Of a stretch of 61,007 nucleotides of DNA, positions 7,125 to 15,617 are shown in pieces. The notes beneath the pieces are model-generated. The model was not told where the DNA came from and did not search any database. It saw only the letters and a program-made list of their open reading frames with translations. The stretch comes from CAZXNF01 sp050741255 (lineage in GTDB: Bacteria > Pseudomonadota > Gammaproteobacteria > Burkholderiales > SG8-41). Position 1 is the first letter of the stretch. Each line of letters starts with the position of its first letter. The position numbers and the translations under genes are program-made. The DNA is taken from assembly GCA_050741255.1 (NCBI GenBank), contig JBOIEQ010000006.1:1-61007 (forward strand). The letters run 5' to 3'.

Positions 7125-8008
7125 GCGAAGCGCCCGCCAGGGATGTCTTTGCGCCGGCGCTGGCGGCGATGGCGCGCGCGAATGCGCCGGCGTTCGGGCC
7201 GGCGGCGTTCCGCGCGTACCTGGACGAGCACGACCTGGCGGAACCCGCGACCGCGATCGCCGTGGACGCATTGCGCCGGCTCGCGCCATCGCTGCGCGAC
7301 CGCGGCACCATGGTGTTCCGTCTCGGCGTGGCGCCCGGCAGTAACGCCATCGTGTTCGCGCTGGCGAAAGTCGATACCGGCTGGAGCGATTACTTTCTGC
7401 TCGACGCCGAGATCTTCGCCGGACTGCGGCCCAAATCGTTCAGCCCGCGCGGCAACCCGCATCACTTCGACCTCCTGTCGCAGTTCGCCGGACTGTCGGG
7501 GAACGCGCTGGTCGCGCTGGCGGCCTCGACTGGTGTCCTGGCCGAAGCCCTGCAGCTCGACGACGGGCAACCGCAGCCGGTGCCGGCGGCGGGGCAGGAC
7601 CTGTTCACCTTTCCGGTGCTGGCCCGGCCGGGCCTGCCGGTGTGGACGCATCGCCGCGGGCCGGTGGAGATCGACGGCGCCTTCATTGCCACGCGCCGCG
7701 GTACGGACACGGTATTCGTCGTCACCGCCAGGACGGGCCGCGCGCTGGACTCGCTCGCCAAGCACAAGCTTGCCTATGCGGCCCAGGCAGTGCTGGGCAC
7801 GCTGCCCCCCGGCGTCGCGGTCGTGCCGGTCTATCTGCGCGTGCTGAAGCGGGCGACCCAGCTCCTGTTCTACTTCGCGGAATGCACGGGCTGGCGGGCC
7901 GGCGATGCGCCGCCGCCAGTGTCGGCGATTGCCGTGCGTCGCACCGCCTGCTTCCTGCTGCCGCGGCCCGAACGCGATCCCACCCTGCCGCTGAATCTCG
8001 TGCAGTAG
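7121..8008 (+). CDS. Conserved-looking protein of unknown function
   Basis: A 295-residue soluble protein that I do not recognise. There is no signal peptide, no clear membrane segment and no nucleotide-binding motif. The composition is that of a folded globular alpha/beta protein, with alternating hydrophobic strands such as GTMVFRLGVAPGSNAIVFALAKV and GTDTVFVVTARTGRALDSLAKHK. The ATG is taken at the four-base ATGA overlap with the upstream exported protein. An upstream in-frame extension is rejected because it would lie within that gene. The triplet with the enoyl-CoA hydratase homologue and the exported protein suggests a shared job, but nothing in the sequence says which. Confidence 0.75.
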   Translation: MSEAPARDVFAPALAAMARANAPAFGPAAFRAYLDEHDLAEPATAIAVDALRRLAPSLRDRGTMVFRLGVAPGSNAIVFALAKVDTGWSDYFLLDAEIFAGLRPKSFSPRGNPHHFDLLSQFAGLSGNALVALAASTGVLAEALQLDDGQPQPVPAAGQDLFTFPVLARPGLPVWTHRRGPVEIDGAFIATRRGTDTVFVVTARTGRALDSLAKHKLAYAAQAVLGTLPPGVAVVPVYLRVLKRATQLLFYFAECTGWRAGDAPPPVSAIAVRRTACFLLPRPERDPTLPLNLVQ

Positions 8009-8024
8009 CCGGCGCGTAGCGTGG

Positions 8025-9152
8025 CTAGCGGTCGAGCCGGTACTTCGCCAGCTTGCGCGGATCGATCTTGACGCCGATGCCGGGACCCTCCGGCGTCATC
8101 AGCATGCCGTTGCGGATTTCGAGATCGCGGTCGAGCAGGTGGTCGGTGGCGTCGATGAAGGCCGAAAATTCGTGCGCGTGCTCGGCGCGGTAGCTGCAGG
8201 CGAACTGCGCGCCCGCTGCGGTCCCGATGTGCATGTCAGCCTGGGAACCGTTGTGGATGGGCGTGTAGAAGGCGCGCGCCAGCGCCACGATGTCGCGGCC
8301 CTGCGTGTAGCCGTTGCGGGCGACCTTGATCACGACTGAACGGATCGCGCCCAGCTTCAGTTCGTGCAGCACGTCGTCCGGCGTGAAGCAGGAGTCGTCG
8401 CCGCTGATCGGGATGCGGGTCGCGCGCGACACCAGCAGCTTGCCCGCGCCATCGCGCGCGGGAATCGGCTCCTCGATCAGCGCGATATTCACTTCCTCCA
8501 GGTCGGGCAGGACTTCCAGCAGGCCCTGCGCCGTGTAGCCCTGATTGAAGTCGATCGAGATCTCGACGTGGTCGCCGACCTCCTTGCGCAGCCGGCGCAG
8601 GAAACGCACGTCCTTGTCGCGCTCGGTGCCGCCCTTGACCTTGATCGCCTTGAAGCCGTGCTTATTGATCATCTCCTGCGCCTCGGCCAGCATGTCCTTC
8701 TCGGGGGCGAGCCGCAGGCGCACGTTGACCGGCAGCGGGTGCACCACGCCACCCAGCAGGTTCGCGCAGGGCACGCCCAGCACCTTGCCTTGCGCGTCGT
8801 AGCTGGCCATGTCGACCGCGCCCTTGGCCGCAGGATTGCCGGCGAAACCGGCCAGGATGTTGTTGATGCGCTGCGTGTCGAACACATCGGTGCCCACGAG
8901 CTTGGGGGCGAAATGACCCTTCACGATGGCGACGATGGAGGCCTGGGTGTCGCCCAGAATCGTGGGGCGCGACGGCGCGTCGGCGATGCCCTGCGTACCG
9001 TCACCCAGCGTGACGACGACCAGCACGTTGTCGACTTCCTTGATCTCGCCGCGGGCCCATTTGATGGGCTTGATCAGCGGGATCGCGTACGGGATGGCCT
9101 CGACGGTGCGAATCTCGAGGTCGCCGACTTTCTGGGTGCTGCGTTTGGTCAT
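8025..9152 (-). CDS. Enolase-superfamily enzyme, muconate-lactonizing/dipeptide-epimerase-like subgroup
   Basis: A 375-residue enzyme of the mandelate racemase/muconate lactonizing superfamily, which abstracts a proton alpha to a carboxylate with Mg2+. The catalytic set of the MLE subgroup can be placed: Lys171-x-Lys173 (AIKVKGG), metal ligands Asp201 (SIDFNQG), Glu227 (LIEEPIP) and Asp252 (SGDDS), and Lys276 (VVIKVARNG). The paired Lys bases argue for racemisation, cycloisomerisation or syn-dehydration of the MLE type, not the Lys/His chemistry of mandelate racemase. It reads with the downstream Bug receptor and carboxyltransferase genes, so the substrate is plausibly the imported carboxylate or a derived intermediate. 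The exact reaction is unassigned. Confidence 0.88.
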   Translation of the reverse strand: MTKRSTQKVGDLEIRTVEAIPYAIPLIKPIKWARGEIKEVDNVLVVVTLGDGTQGIADAPSRPTILGDTQASIVAIVKGHFAPKLVGTDVFDTQRINNILAGFAGNPAAKGAVDMASYDAQGKVLGVPCANLLGGVVHPLPVNVRLRLAPEKDMLAEAQEMINKHGFKAIKVKGGTERDKDVRFLRRLRKEVGDHVEISIDFNQGYTAQGLLEVLPDLEEVNIALIEEPIPARDGAGKLLVSRATRIPISGDDSCFTPDDVLHELKLGAIRSVVIKVARNGYTQGRDIVALARAFYTPIHNGSQADMHIGTAAGAQFACSYRAEHAHEFSAFIDATDHLLDRDLEIRNGMLMTPEGPGIGVKIDPRKLAKYRLDR

Positions 9153-9162
9153 TGCCTGATGC

Positions 9163-10143
9163 CTATTCCAGTTTGAGATTGAGTTGCTTGATCAGCGCGC
9201 TCCACCGGGCGCTTTCCTCGCGCGCGCTGGCGGCCACCGACTCGGGCGTGCCGCCCGCGGGCTCCGCACCGTCCGCCGCCAGGCTCTGCTTCACTTCCGG
9301 TAACTGGAGGATGCGGTTCGTTTCGCGGTTGAGGCGGGCCACGATGGCGGGCGGCGTTTTCGCCGGCACCATCACCGCGAACCAGCCTGCGGCCTGGTAG
9401 CCCGGCAGTCCTGACTCGGTCACGGTGGCAACGTCCGGTGCCAGTCCGGAGCGCTTCGCGCTGGTGACGGCGAGCGCGCGCAGCTTGCCGGCCTTCACGT
9501 GCGGCATCGCCACCGGAAAGGCCGACATGACGAGTTGCACCTGTCCGCCCAGGAGATCGGTCACCGCCGGTGCCACGCCCTTGTAGGGAATGTGCACGAA
9601 ATCGACGCCCGCCTGCTGCTTGAACAACTCGACGAAGAGGTGATTCCACGCCCCGGCGCCAGGCGAGCCGTAATTGAGTTTGCCGGGATTGCTTTTGGCG
9701 TAGGCGATCAGCTCGGCTACTGATTTCGCCGGCACCGCCGGGTGCGCCACCAGAACCCCGGCCGGCTCGGACACCAGCACCACCGGCGCGAGGTCGCGCA
9801 GGGGCTCGTAGGCGAGCCGCGGGTAAAGATTGCGCGCCACGATGACGCTGCCGAACGAGCCCATGACCAGCGTATAACCGTCCGCCGGTGAACGCGCGGC
9901 GAGTTCGGTGCCGACCGTGCCGCCGGCACCCGCCCGGTTGTCGATGATGAACTGCTGGCCCCAGGCCTCGGCGAGCTTCTGGCCCAGCAAACGGGACAGG
10001 ATGTCGGTATTGCCGCCAGGCGCGTACGGCACGATGAACCGCACCGGTTTGGTGGGATAGGCACCCCCCTCCGCGGCGGGCGTGGCCGCGCCCGCAGGCG
10101 CACAGACGGCGATGGCCAGTGCCGCAAGCGTGATGCGCTGCAT
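9163..10143 (-). CDS. Tripartite tricarboxylate transporter (Bug/TctC) substrate-binding receptor 1
   Basis: A 326-residue periplasmic solute receptor of the Bug family. It has a Sec signal peptide (QRITLAALAIAVCAPAGA) followed by YPTKPVRFIVPYAPGG, the strand-loop diagnostic of Bug proteins. It also has the usual RLLGQKLAEAWGQQFIIDNRAGAGGTVGTE and AYAKSNPGKLNYGSPG segments. The start is the ATG at 10143, which has GGAAGGGAG upstream. An ORF extension of 21 codons has no support. Bug receptors bind dicarboxylates, tricarboxylates or aromatic acids and may work with TctAB or in signalling. No permease gene is adjacent; the nearest is TctAB about 5 kb away on the same strand. Confidence 0.92.
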   Translation of the reverse strand: MQRITLAALAIAVCAPAGAATPAAEGGAYPTKPVRFIVPYAPGGNTDILSRLLGQKLAEAWGQQFIIDNRAGAGGTVGTELAARSPADGYTLVMGSFGSVIVARNLYPRLAYEPLRDLAPVVLVSEPAGVLVAHPAVPAKSVAELIAYAKSNPGKLNYGSPGAGAWNHLFVELFKQQAGVDFVHIPYKGVAPAVTDLLGGQVQLVMSAFPVAMPHVKAGKLRALAVTSAKRSGLAPDVATVTESGLPGYQAAGWFAVMVPAKTPPAIVARLNRETNRILQLPEVKQSLAADGAEPAGGTPESVAASAREESARWSALIKQLNLKLE

Positions 10144-10162
10144 GTCGCTCTCCCTTCCGTGC

Positions 10163-11698
10163 TCAGTAACTGGTCGGCCAGTTGCGCAGCAGATGCTGGC
10201 CCACACCCTTGCTCATGCGCATGCGGTGCACTTCCAGCGTGCGGATCAGGTAGTCGCGCGTGTCGCGCGGATCGATCACGGCCTGCGTTTCGTAGAGTTC
10301 GGCCAGCCCCCACGGCGAGGTGTCGCGCTGCACTTCCTTGATCAGCTCCGCGAAACGCTCGGGATCGTCCTCGCGCTTCACGCCATAGAGGACGTTGACG
10401 CTGATGGCGGGATCCATGAAACCGAGATCGGCCGAAGGCCAGCAAGCCACCTCGTCCGCACCCTTGCCACCGGCCATGTTGATATAGGCCTGGCCGTAGC
10501 TCTTGCGCAGGATGATGGCAATCTTCGGCACCGTCACCAACGACATCGCGTTCATCCAGTTGATGACCTTGCCCGGCATGCCGCGCAGTTCGCCCTCGAC
10601 TCCGATCAGGAAACCCGGTACGTCGACCAGGAACACCAGCGGCACGTTGAAGGAGTCGCAGAGCACCATGAAGCTCGTGACCTTCTGGCAGGCGTCGGCG
10701 TCGAGCGCGCCGCCCTTGAACAAGGGATTGTTGGCGATGAAGCCGACCGATTTCCCGCCGATGCGCCCGAAGACGGTCGCAATCGAACGGCCATAACGGG
10801 CCTTGAGCTCGAAAGTGGAATCCTTGTCCGCGACCGCCTCGATCACGCGCCGCATGTCGTAGACCTGGTTGCGCGACTCGGGAACAATTTCCAGCATGCG
10901 CTTGCACGCATCGTCCGAACCGGAGGGCACCGGCGCCTCGGGCGGCGCTTCGCTGTGATGCCCCGGCAGATAAGAGAGGAAACGCTTGATCGCGTCGAGC
11001 GCCTCCTGATCGGTGTCCACTGCGAGATCGGCCAACCCCGATACACCCGTCAGCAGTTTCCAGCCGCCGAGATCCTCGGCTTCGATCGGCTTGTTGATCG
11101 CCATCGACGTCACGTTCGGGCTGGCGATCGCCATGATCGCGCCCTTGCGCATGACCACGAAATCCGACATCGCCGAGTACCACGTCGATGAGCCGTAGCA
11201 TTGCCCGAGCAGCGCGGAGGCCCACGGCGACTCGCGCAGACGCTGGTACTCGGCCGGGTCCTGCGCGATGATCGCGCGGCCGGCGGCACCCATGCGGTCA
11301 GGCATGCGGGCACCGGAGGACTCGCCGAGAAACACCAGCGGCATGCCGCGCTTGTTGGCAACCAGCTTCACGTGCTTGATCTTCTTCATGTTGATGACGG
11401 CGGACGAGGCGCCGAGCACCGTGAAGTCATTGGAGACGACCGCGACCTCGCGGCCGTGGATCTTGCCGAAGCCGGCGATCTTGCCGTCAGCCGGAGATTT
11501 TTCCCGTACCTCGGGACGCAGGGCCTTCGCGAACAGCCCGGACTCGTGAAAGCTGCCGCGGTCGAGCAATCCATCGAGCCGTTCACGCGCGTTCATCACG
11601 CCGGCCTCGCGGCGCTTGGCGAGTTTTTCCGGTCCGCCCATGCCCAGGGCTTTGGCCTTGCGGGCTTCGAGGTCCTTGATCAGATTTTCATGTGCCAC
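10163..11698 (-). CDS. Acyl-CoA carboxylase carboxyltransferase (beta) subunit, copy C
   Basis: A 511-residue carboxyltransferase of the same family and length as copy A at 1376-2911, sharing the WPTSY C-terminus, the GESSGARMP N-half motif and NNPLFKGGALD plus VDVPGFLIG in the C-half. Its neighbours are an acyl-CoA dehydrogenase upstream (7-base gap) and a Bug receptor downstream (19-base gap), with no biotin carboxylase of its own. It probably relies on the biotin carboxylase and carrier protein encoded to the left. Alternatively it acts as a decarboxylase subunit that uses carrier biotin in reverse. Sequence cannot choose between these. Confidence 0.92.
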   Translation of the reverse strand: MAHENLIKDLEARKAKALGMGGPEKLAKRREAGVMNARERLDGLLDRGSFHESGLFAKALRPEVREKSPADGKIAGFGKIHGREVAVVSNDFTVLGASSAVINMKKIKHVKLVANKRGMPLVFLGESSGARMPDRMGAAGRAIIAQDPAEYQRLRESPWASALLGQCYGSSTWYSAMSDFVVMRKGAIMAIASPNVTSMAINKPIEAEDLGGWKLLTGVSGLADLAVDTDQEALDAIKRFLSYLPGHHSEAPPEAPVPSGSDDACKRMLEIVPESRNQVYDMRRVIEAVADKDSTFELKARYGRSIATVFGRIGGKSVGFIANNPLFKGGALDADACQKVTSFMVLCDSFNVPLVFLVDVPGFLIGVEGELRGMPGKVINWMNAMSLVTVPKIAIILRKSYGQAYINMAGGKGADEVACWPSADLGFMDPAISVNVLYGVKREDDPERFAELIKEVQRDTSPWGLAELYETQAVIDPRDTRDYLIRTLEVHRMRMSKGVGQHLLRNWPTSY

Positions 11699-11705
11699 GG
11701 TGTTC

Positions 11706-12860
11706 TCAACCTTTCAATTGCTTGATCATCTGGCGTGCAATCACCAGCTGCTGGATCTGGCTGGTGCCTTCGTAGAGCCGGAACAGGCGCACGTCCCGAT
11801 AGAAACGTTCGATAGGGTACTCTTGCATGTAGCCGGCGCCGCCGTGCATCTGCACGCAGCGGTCGGCGACGCGTCCGCACATTTCGGACGCGTAGTACTT
11901 GCAGCACGACGCTTCCAGCGTCACGTCCTGCCCGGCGTCGCGCTGGCGCGCGGATTCCACGGTCATGCTGCGCGCGGCAAGCAACTCGGTGCGACAGTCC
12001 GCCAGCATCGCCTGCACGAGCTGGAATTCACCGACCGCCTGGCCGAACTGGCGGCGCTCCATGACGTAGTGCAGCGTGTCCCCGAGCATGCGGTCGGCCG
12101 CGCCTACGCACACCGCGGCGATCGTGAGCCGTGCCTTGTCGAGCACCTTCATCGCCGTCTTGAAGCCGAGATTCTCCTTGCCGCCAATCAGGTTCGCGGC
12201 CGGCACGCGGACGTTTTCGAACACGACGTCCGCCGTGTGCGAGCCGCGCTGGCCCATCTTGCGGTCCGGCTTGCCGACGCTCAGGCCGGGAGAGTTCCGT
12301 TCGACGATGAAAGCCGACACCCCACGCGCATCCTTCGATTGAAGGTCGGTGCGTGCCATTACGGTGAAGATGCCGGCTTCCGGCGCATTGGTGATGTAGC
12401 GCTTGGCGCCGTTCAACACGTAGTGGTCGCCCTCGCGCACCGCACGCGTGGTCAGGGAACCGGCATCCGAACCGGCGCCGGGTTCGGTCAGGGCGAAGGA
12501 GCCGATCAGCTCGCCACGCGCCAGCCGCGGCAACCAGGCCTTCTTCTGCGCTTCGGTGCCGTCGATCACGATGCCGAGCGAGCCGATGCCGTTGTTGGTG
12601 CCCATGATGGAGCGGAAGGCCGGCGACGCCCGGCACAGCTCCATCGCCACCAGCACTTCCTCTTCCATGGTCAGGCCCAGCCCGCCGTACTCCTCGGGCA
12701 CCGTCAGGCCGAACAGGCCCATGCCCTTCATCTCGGCCAGGGTGTCGGCCGGGATTTCATCGGTATCGCTGACCTCCGTCTCGCGCGGGATCAGCTTGTC
12801 GCGCGTGAAACGGCGCAGGGTGTCCAGCAGGAGGGCGAAGGACTCGGTATCGCGGATCAT
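11706..12860 (-). CDS. Acyl-CoA dehydrogenase
   Basis: A 384-residue FAD flavoenzyme that introduces an alpha-beta double bond into an acyl-CoA and passes electrons to ETF. The family signatures are present: GSFALTEPGAGSDAGSL in the middle domain, KRYITNAPEAGIFTVMA, then GERR-like MERRQFGQAVGEFQLVQ in the C-terminal helical domain. The YEGTSQIQQLVIAR motif near the end includes the typical catalytic Glu. Length is normal. It lies between a Bug receptor gene (3-base gap) and a carboxyltransferase gene, within one leftward transcription unit that also includes the enolase-superfamily gene. The chain-length or branching preference of the substrate is not evident. Confidence 0.93.
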   Translation of the reverse strand: MIRDTESFALLLDTLRRFTRDKLIPRETEVSDTDEIPADTLAEMKGMGLFGLTVPEEYGGLGLTMEEEVLVAMELCRASPAFRSIMGTNNGIGSLGIVIDGTEAQKKAWLPRLARGELIGSFALTEPGAGSDAGSLTTRAVREGDHYVLNGAKRYITNAPEAGIFTVMARTDLQSKDARGVSAFIVERNSPGLSVGKPDRKMGQRGSHTADVVFENVRVPAANLIGGKENLGFKTAMKVLDKARLTIAAVCVGAADRMLGDTLHYVMERRQFGQAVGEFQLVQAMLADCRTELLAARSMTVESARQRDAGQDVTLEASCCKYYASEMCGRVADRCVQMHGGAGYMQEYPIERFYRDVRLFRLYEGTSQIQQLVIARQMIKQLKG

Positions 12861-12863
12861 TGC

Positions 12864-13829
12864 TTACTGCAGCTCCACTTTGGCGTCCTTGATGACCTGC
12901 GCCCACTTCGCGATTTCGACCTTGATGAAGGCGGCGAACTCCGCGGGGGTATTGCCCACCGGCTCGGCCCCCAGGCCGGACAGGCGTTCCGCGACGTCCG
13001 GCATCCGCAGGATCTTCTGGGTTTCCGCCGCCAGCTTGTCCACGATCGGCTTCGGCGTGCCGGCGGGCGCGACCAGACCGAACCAGGCCGCCGCGTCGTA
13101 GCCGGTCACCCCGGCTTCCGCGAGGGTAGGCACGTCGGGCACCGCGGGCGAGCGCTTCGCCGGACTCACCGCCAGCGCGCGGATCTTGCCCGCCTTCACC
13201 TGGGGCAGGTAGGGCGGCATGTTGTCGATGGTGACGATGACCTGGCCGGCGATGAGGTCCTGCAGCACGCCGGCGCTGCCCTTGTAGGGGATGTGCACAA
13301 TGTCGGTGCCCGTCATTGACTTGAACAGTTCCATCGACATGTGCGCCGTCGAGCCGAGGCCCGGCGAACCGTAGGAATACTTGCCGGGGCTCGCCTTGAG
13401 GTAGGCGATGAGTTCCTTGGCGTTCTTCACCGGCACGCTGTTGTTGACCACCATGATGTTGGGCACGATCGCCACCAGCGACACGGGCGCGAAATCCTTG
13501 ACCGCGTCCCAGGGCAGCTTGCGGTACAACCCTGGATTCACGCCGTGCGTGCCCGCGGTCACCATCAGCAGCGTGTAGCCATCCGGATTCGCCCTGGCCG
13601 CGACTTCGGTGCCGATGTTGCCGTTGGCGCCAGGCCGGTTTTCCACGATCACCGGCTGACCCCAAGCCTCGCTCATCTTCTGACCGACGGTGCGCGCGAG
13701 GATGTCGGTCGCGCCGGCGGGCGTGTAGGCCACGATGATGCGGATAGGTTTGTTCGGGTAGGCGCCCTGCGCGAACGACAGCGCGCTCCACGACAACAGC
13801 GCCATGCTCACTACGCTACGGATGATCAT
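12864..13829 (-). CDS. Tripartite tricarboxylate transporter (Bug/TctC) substrate-binding receptor 2
   Basis: A 321-residue periplasmic receptor. The signal peptide (MIIRSVVSMALLSWSALSFAQG) is followed by YPNKPIRIIVAYTPAGATDILAR, the Bug hallmark, and by VIVENRPGANGNIGTEVAA and SPGKYSYGSPG. The ATG at 13829 is preferred over one six codons upstream because GAGGAAGAGG sits at the right distance from it and because the signal peptide then begins cleanly. It is clearly a paralogue of the receptor at 9163-10143 but with a different pocket sequence, so the two may bind different acids. Confidence 0.92.
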   Translation of the reverse strand: MIIRSVVSMALLSWSALSFAQGAYPNKPIRIIVAYTPAGATDILARTVGQKMSEAWGQPVIVENRPGANGNIGTEVAARANPDGYTLLMVTAGTHGVNPGLYRKLPWDAVKDFAPVSLVAIVPNIMVVNNSVPVKNAKELIAYLKASPGKYSYGSPGLGSTAHMSMELFKSMTGTDIVHIPYKGSAGVLQDLIAGQVIVTIDNMPPYLPQVKAGKIRALAVSPAKRSPAVPDVPTLAEAGVTGYDAAAWFGLVAPAGTPKPIVDKLAAETQKILRMPDVAERLSGLGAEPVGNTPAEFAAFIKVEIAKWAQVIKDAKVELQ

Positions 13830-13843
13830 TGCCTCTTCCTCTT

Positions 13844-14287
13844 TCATCGCTCGCCGCTCGGGCGGTCCAGGACTTCGATGGTCTTGCGTTGCGGATCGAC
13901 CCGCACGAGGTCTCCCGTGCGAATCAGCGTCAGCGGATCCGGCGTCCAGCCTTCGGTGATCGTGATGCCCGCGAACACCGCGCCCTGCACCATCACCGGA
14001 TTGGTCACGCCGAAGATGAAGGCCTTCGGTGCGATCCCCTTGCCCTTCAGATCATAGAACGCCCAGCCCGCGGCAATGCCGCCCTTGGCGCTCGGCGTGA
14101 ACAGGATCCGGTCGCGGATGTTGACGCCTTCCAGTGCGTGACCCGGGCGCGAGATGATCCCGCTCCAGCGGTCGAGGTCGTAGCGCGGGCTGAAGCCTTC
14201 CGTGGAAACGGCCGCAACGCCCTCCACCACCGGGCCGAACGCGCGCTTGACCCGGATCATGGGCAGCGGGCGCGGGCGAGCGGTCAC
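13844..14287 (-). CDS. Aconitase X small (swivel, DUF126) subunit
   Basis: A 147-residue swivelling domain of the aconitase X family. It forms a heterodimeric [Fe-S] hydro-lyase with the larger protein encoded directly upstream. Diagnostic segments are RDRILFTPSAKGGIAAGWAFY and GWTPDPLTLIRTGDLVRVD, matching the SxxGS-like phosphate/substrate loop region and C-terminal strand of DUF126. The GTG start overlaps the stop of the large-subunit gene as GTGA, giving tight translational coupling and equal output. An ATG nine codons further in (14260) is an alternative. Known AcnX enzymes dehydrate cis-3-hydroxyproline or phosphomevalonate; here the neighbours are CoA and Bug genes, so the substrate is open. 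Confidence 0.88.
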   Translation of the reverse strand: MTARPRPLPMIRVKRAFGPVVEGVAAVSTEGFSPRYDLDRWSGIISRPGHALEGVNIRDRILFTPSAKGGIAAGWAFYDLKGKGIAPKAFIFGVTNPVMVQGAVFAGITITEGWTPDPLTLIRTGDLVRVDPQRKTIEVLDRPSGER

Positions 14288-15531
14288 AGCGGCCCGCCCT
14301 CGATGGCGAGGCGCACGCATTCGTCGGTGCGGCGCAGGATGCTGTGGAATTTGTGCCCGCGGATGATGTTGGTCAGCTTGGCGGAATTGGTAACGAGGTT
14401 GGACCAGCCGTTGCGCGCCCGAATGTTGGCGATATTCTGCAGGATGTAGAAGCACACGCCTTCCAGCACGGTTACGCCCGCCTTTTCCAGCGCGCCGAGA
14501 TAGCCTTCTTCGCGGGCGGCGCTTTTCACGCCGTTGCTGGTGGTCACGAAGACCTGGGTGCCGGCCTTCACCTTGCGGCCCGCGAACAGTCCGGCGAGCC
14601 GCTTCATCTCGAACAGCGACTGCTGGGGTGCCGAGAACACCACCAGGTTGAGCGGGTTGCCGTTGTCGCCGTAGCTCGCGTACAGGCGCTCGAGATCGCG
14701 ATTGGTAATGGTGACGGTTTCCTGTGACTTGCGACCGCCGAAGGCGGCCTTGACCGTCGGCGCCTCGGGCGTGACGCCCACCATGTGGAACATCCCCATC
14801 GACCCGTAGGACGCCAGCGAGGCGCCGAGGTGTTTCAGCTCATCGGCCAGCGGCGCGCGTTTCAGGTCCGTGAACACCGGCACCTGAAAGTAATCCTGGT
14901 GCGGCTCGCCGACCAGCTTGCCGATGGCGCCCCAGTCGGCCAGATCGTCGAGATCGCAAGCAAGCCTGACCAGGAAGCTGCCGCGACGATGGCGGTCGAG
15001 ATGGAATCCGTATTCGGGCACCCGGCCCGTCAGCGCAGCCGCCAGCGCGGCCGGGCCCGACTCGAAATTGGTGCGCGCGCCGAACACGGAATTGGCGTAG
15101 ATGACCGTGCCGGTGTCGCCCCAGGCCACGTGTTCGCCAACGTGCGGCTGGTACAGCGTCTGATAGTTGATGCAGGTGTCGGCGGTCGTCACGCCCATGC
15201 CGCGCAGGCTGCCGATCAGGGCCCGTTCCTTGACGGCTTCGGCCGGGTCCTGCCCCAGCTTCTCGGTATAGGCAAAGTCGAAGCAGCGCGCGTTGGTCGT
15301 GGTGTCGCGCACGCAGCGCGCGCCCAGGGCTGCCGCGCGCTCGAGAAAGGTTTGGCCGGCGTCGCCCATCACCTCGATGTCGCCCATCATGTGGACGTTG
15401 GTGACCGGCACGAATCGCTTGGCGCCGAAGAATTTGCCGACTTCGAGCTGCAGCGCCAGCGCTTCCTGCGCGGCCTGTCCGCGCTCGCCGCGCAGCAGGC
15501 GTTTCTCCTCCGCCGTCAGTCGCACGGCCAT
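14284..15531 (-). CDS. Aconitase X large catalytic subunit
   Basis: A 415-residue aconitase X catalytic domain protein, a cluster-dependent hydro-lyase of the aconitase superfamily. Recognisable segments are VPVTNVHMMGDIEVMGD, RDTTTNARCFDF, GVTTADTCINYQTL, HVAWGDTGTVIYANSVFGARTN and the late VFVTTSNGVK. Cys residues in RCF, DTC and VCFY are candidates for cluster ligands, but I cannot confirm which serve. The ATG with GGAGGAGG directly ahead (15531) is chosen; an 18-codon upstream extension would run toward the terminator. The large and small subunits are separate genes, as is common in bacteria. It starts a unit downstream of a strong terminator, so it needs its own promoter in the ~40 bases between. 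Confidence 0.88.
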   Translation of the reverse strand: MAVRLTAEEKRLLRGERGQAAQEALALQLEVGKFFGAKRFVPVTNVHMMGDIEVMGDAGQTFLERAAALGARCVRDTTTNARCFDFAYTEKLGQDPAEAVKERALIGSLRGMGVTTADTCINYQTLYQPHVGEHVAWGDTGTVIYANSVFGARTNFESGPAALAAALTGRVPEYGFHLDRHRRGSFLVRLACDLDDLADWGAIGKLVGEPHQDYFQVPVFTDLKRAPLADELKHLGASLASYGSMGMFHMVGVTPEAPTVKAAFGGRKSQETVTITNRDLERLYASYGDNGNPLNLVVFSAPQQSLFEMKRLAGLFAGRKVKAGTQVFVTTSNGVKSAAREEGYLGALEKAGVTVLEGVCFYILQNIANIRARNGWSNLVTNSAKLTNIIRGHKFHSILRRTDECVRLAIEGGPL

Positions 15532-15570
15532 CCTCCTCCGGACCCGCCTGTTATGGAAACGCCAGGGAAA

Positions 15571-15598
15571 AAAATGCCCCGGCAAGCCGGGGCATTTT
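15571..15598 (-). terminator. Strong intrinsic terminator after tctA
   Basis: A perfect 12-bp stem (AAAATGCCCCGG at 15571-15582 pairing with CCGGGGCATTTT at 15587-15598) closes a four-base CAAG loop. The A-run extends at 15568-15574, giving a U-tract on the minus-strand transcript. It lies 20 bases past the end of the TctA gene and ahead of the aconitase X start. It should separate the transporter operon from the catabolic genes. Confidence 0.88.
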
Positions 15599-15617
15599 CG
15601 ATCAATGACGAATGACG

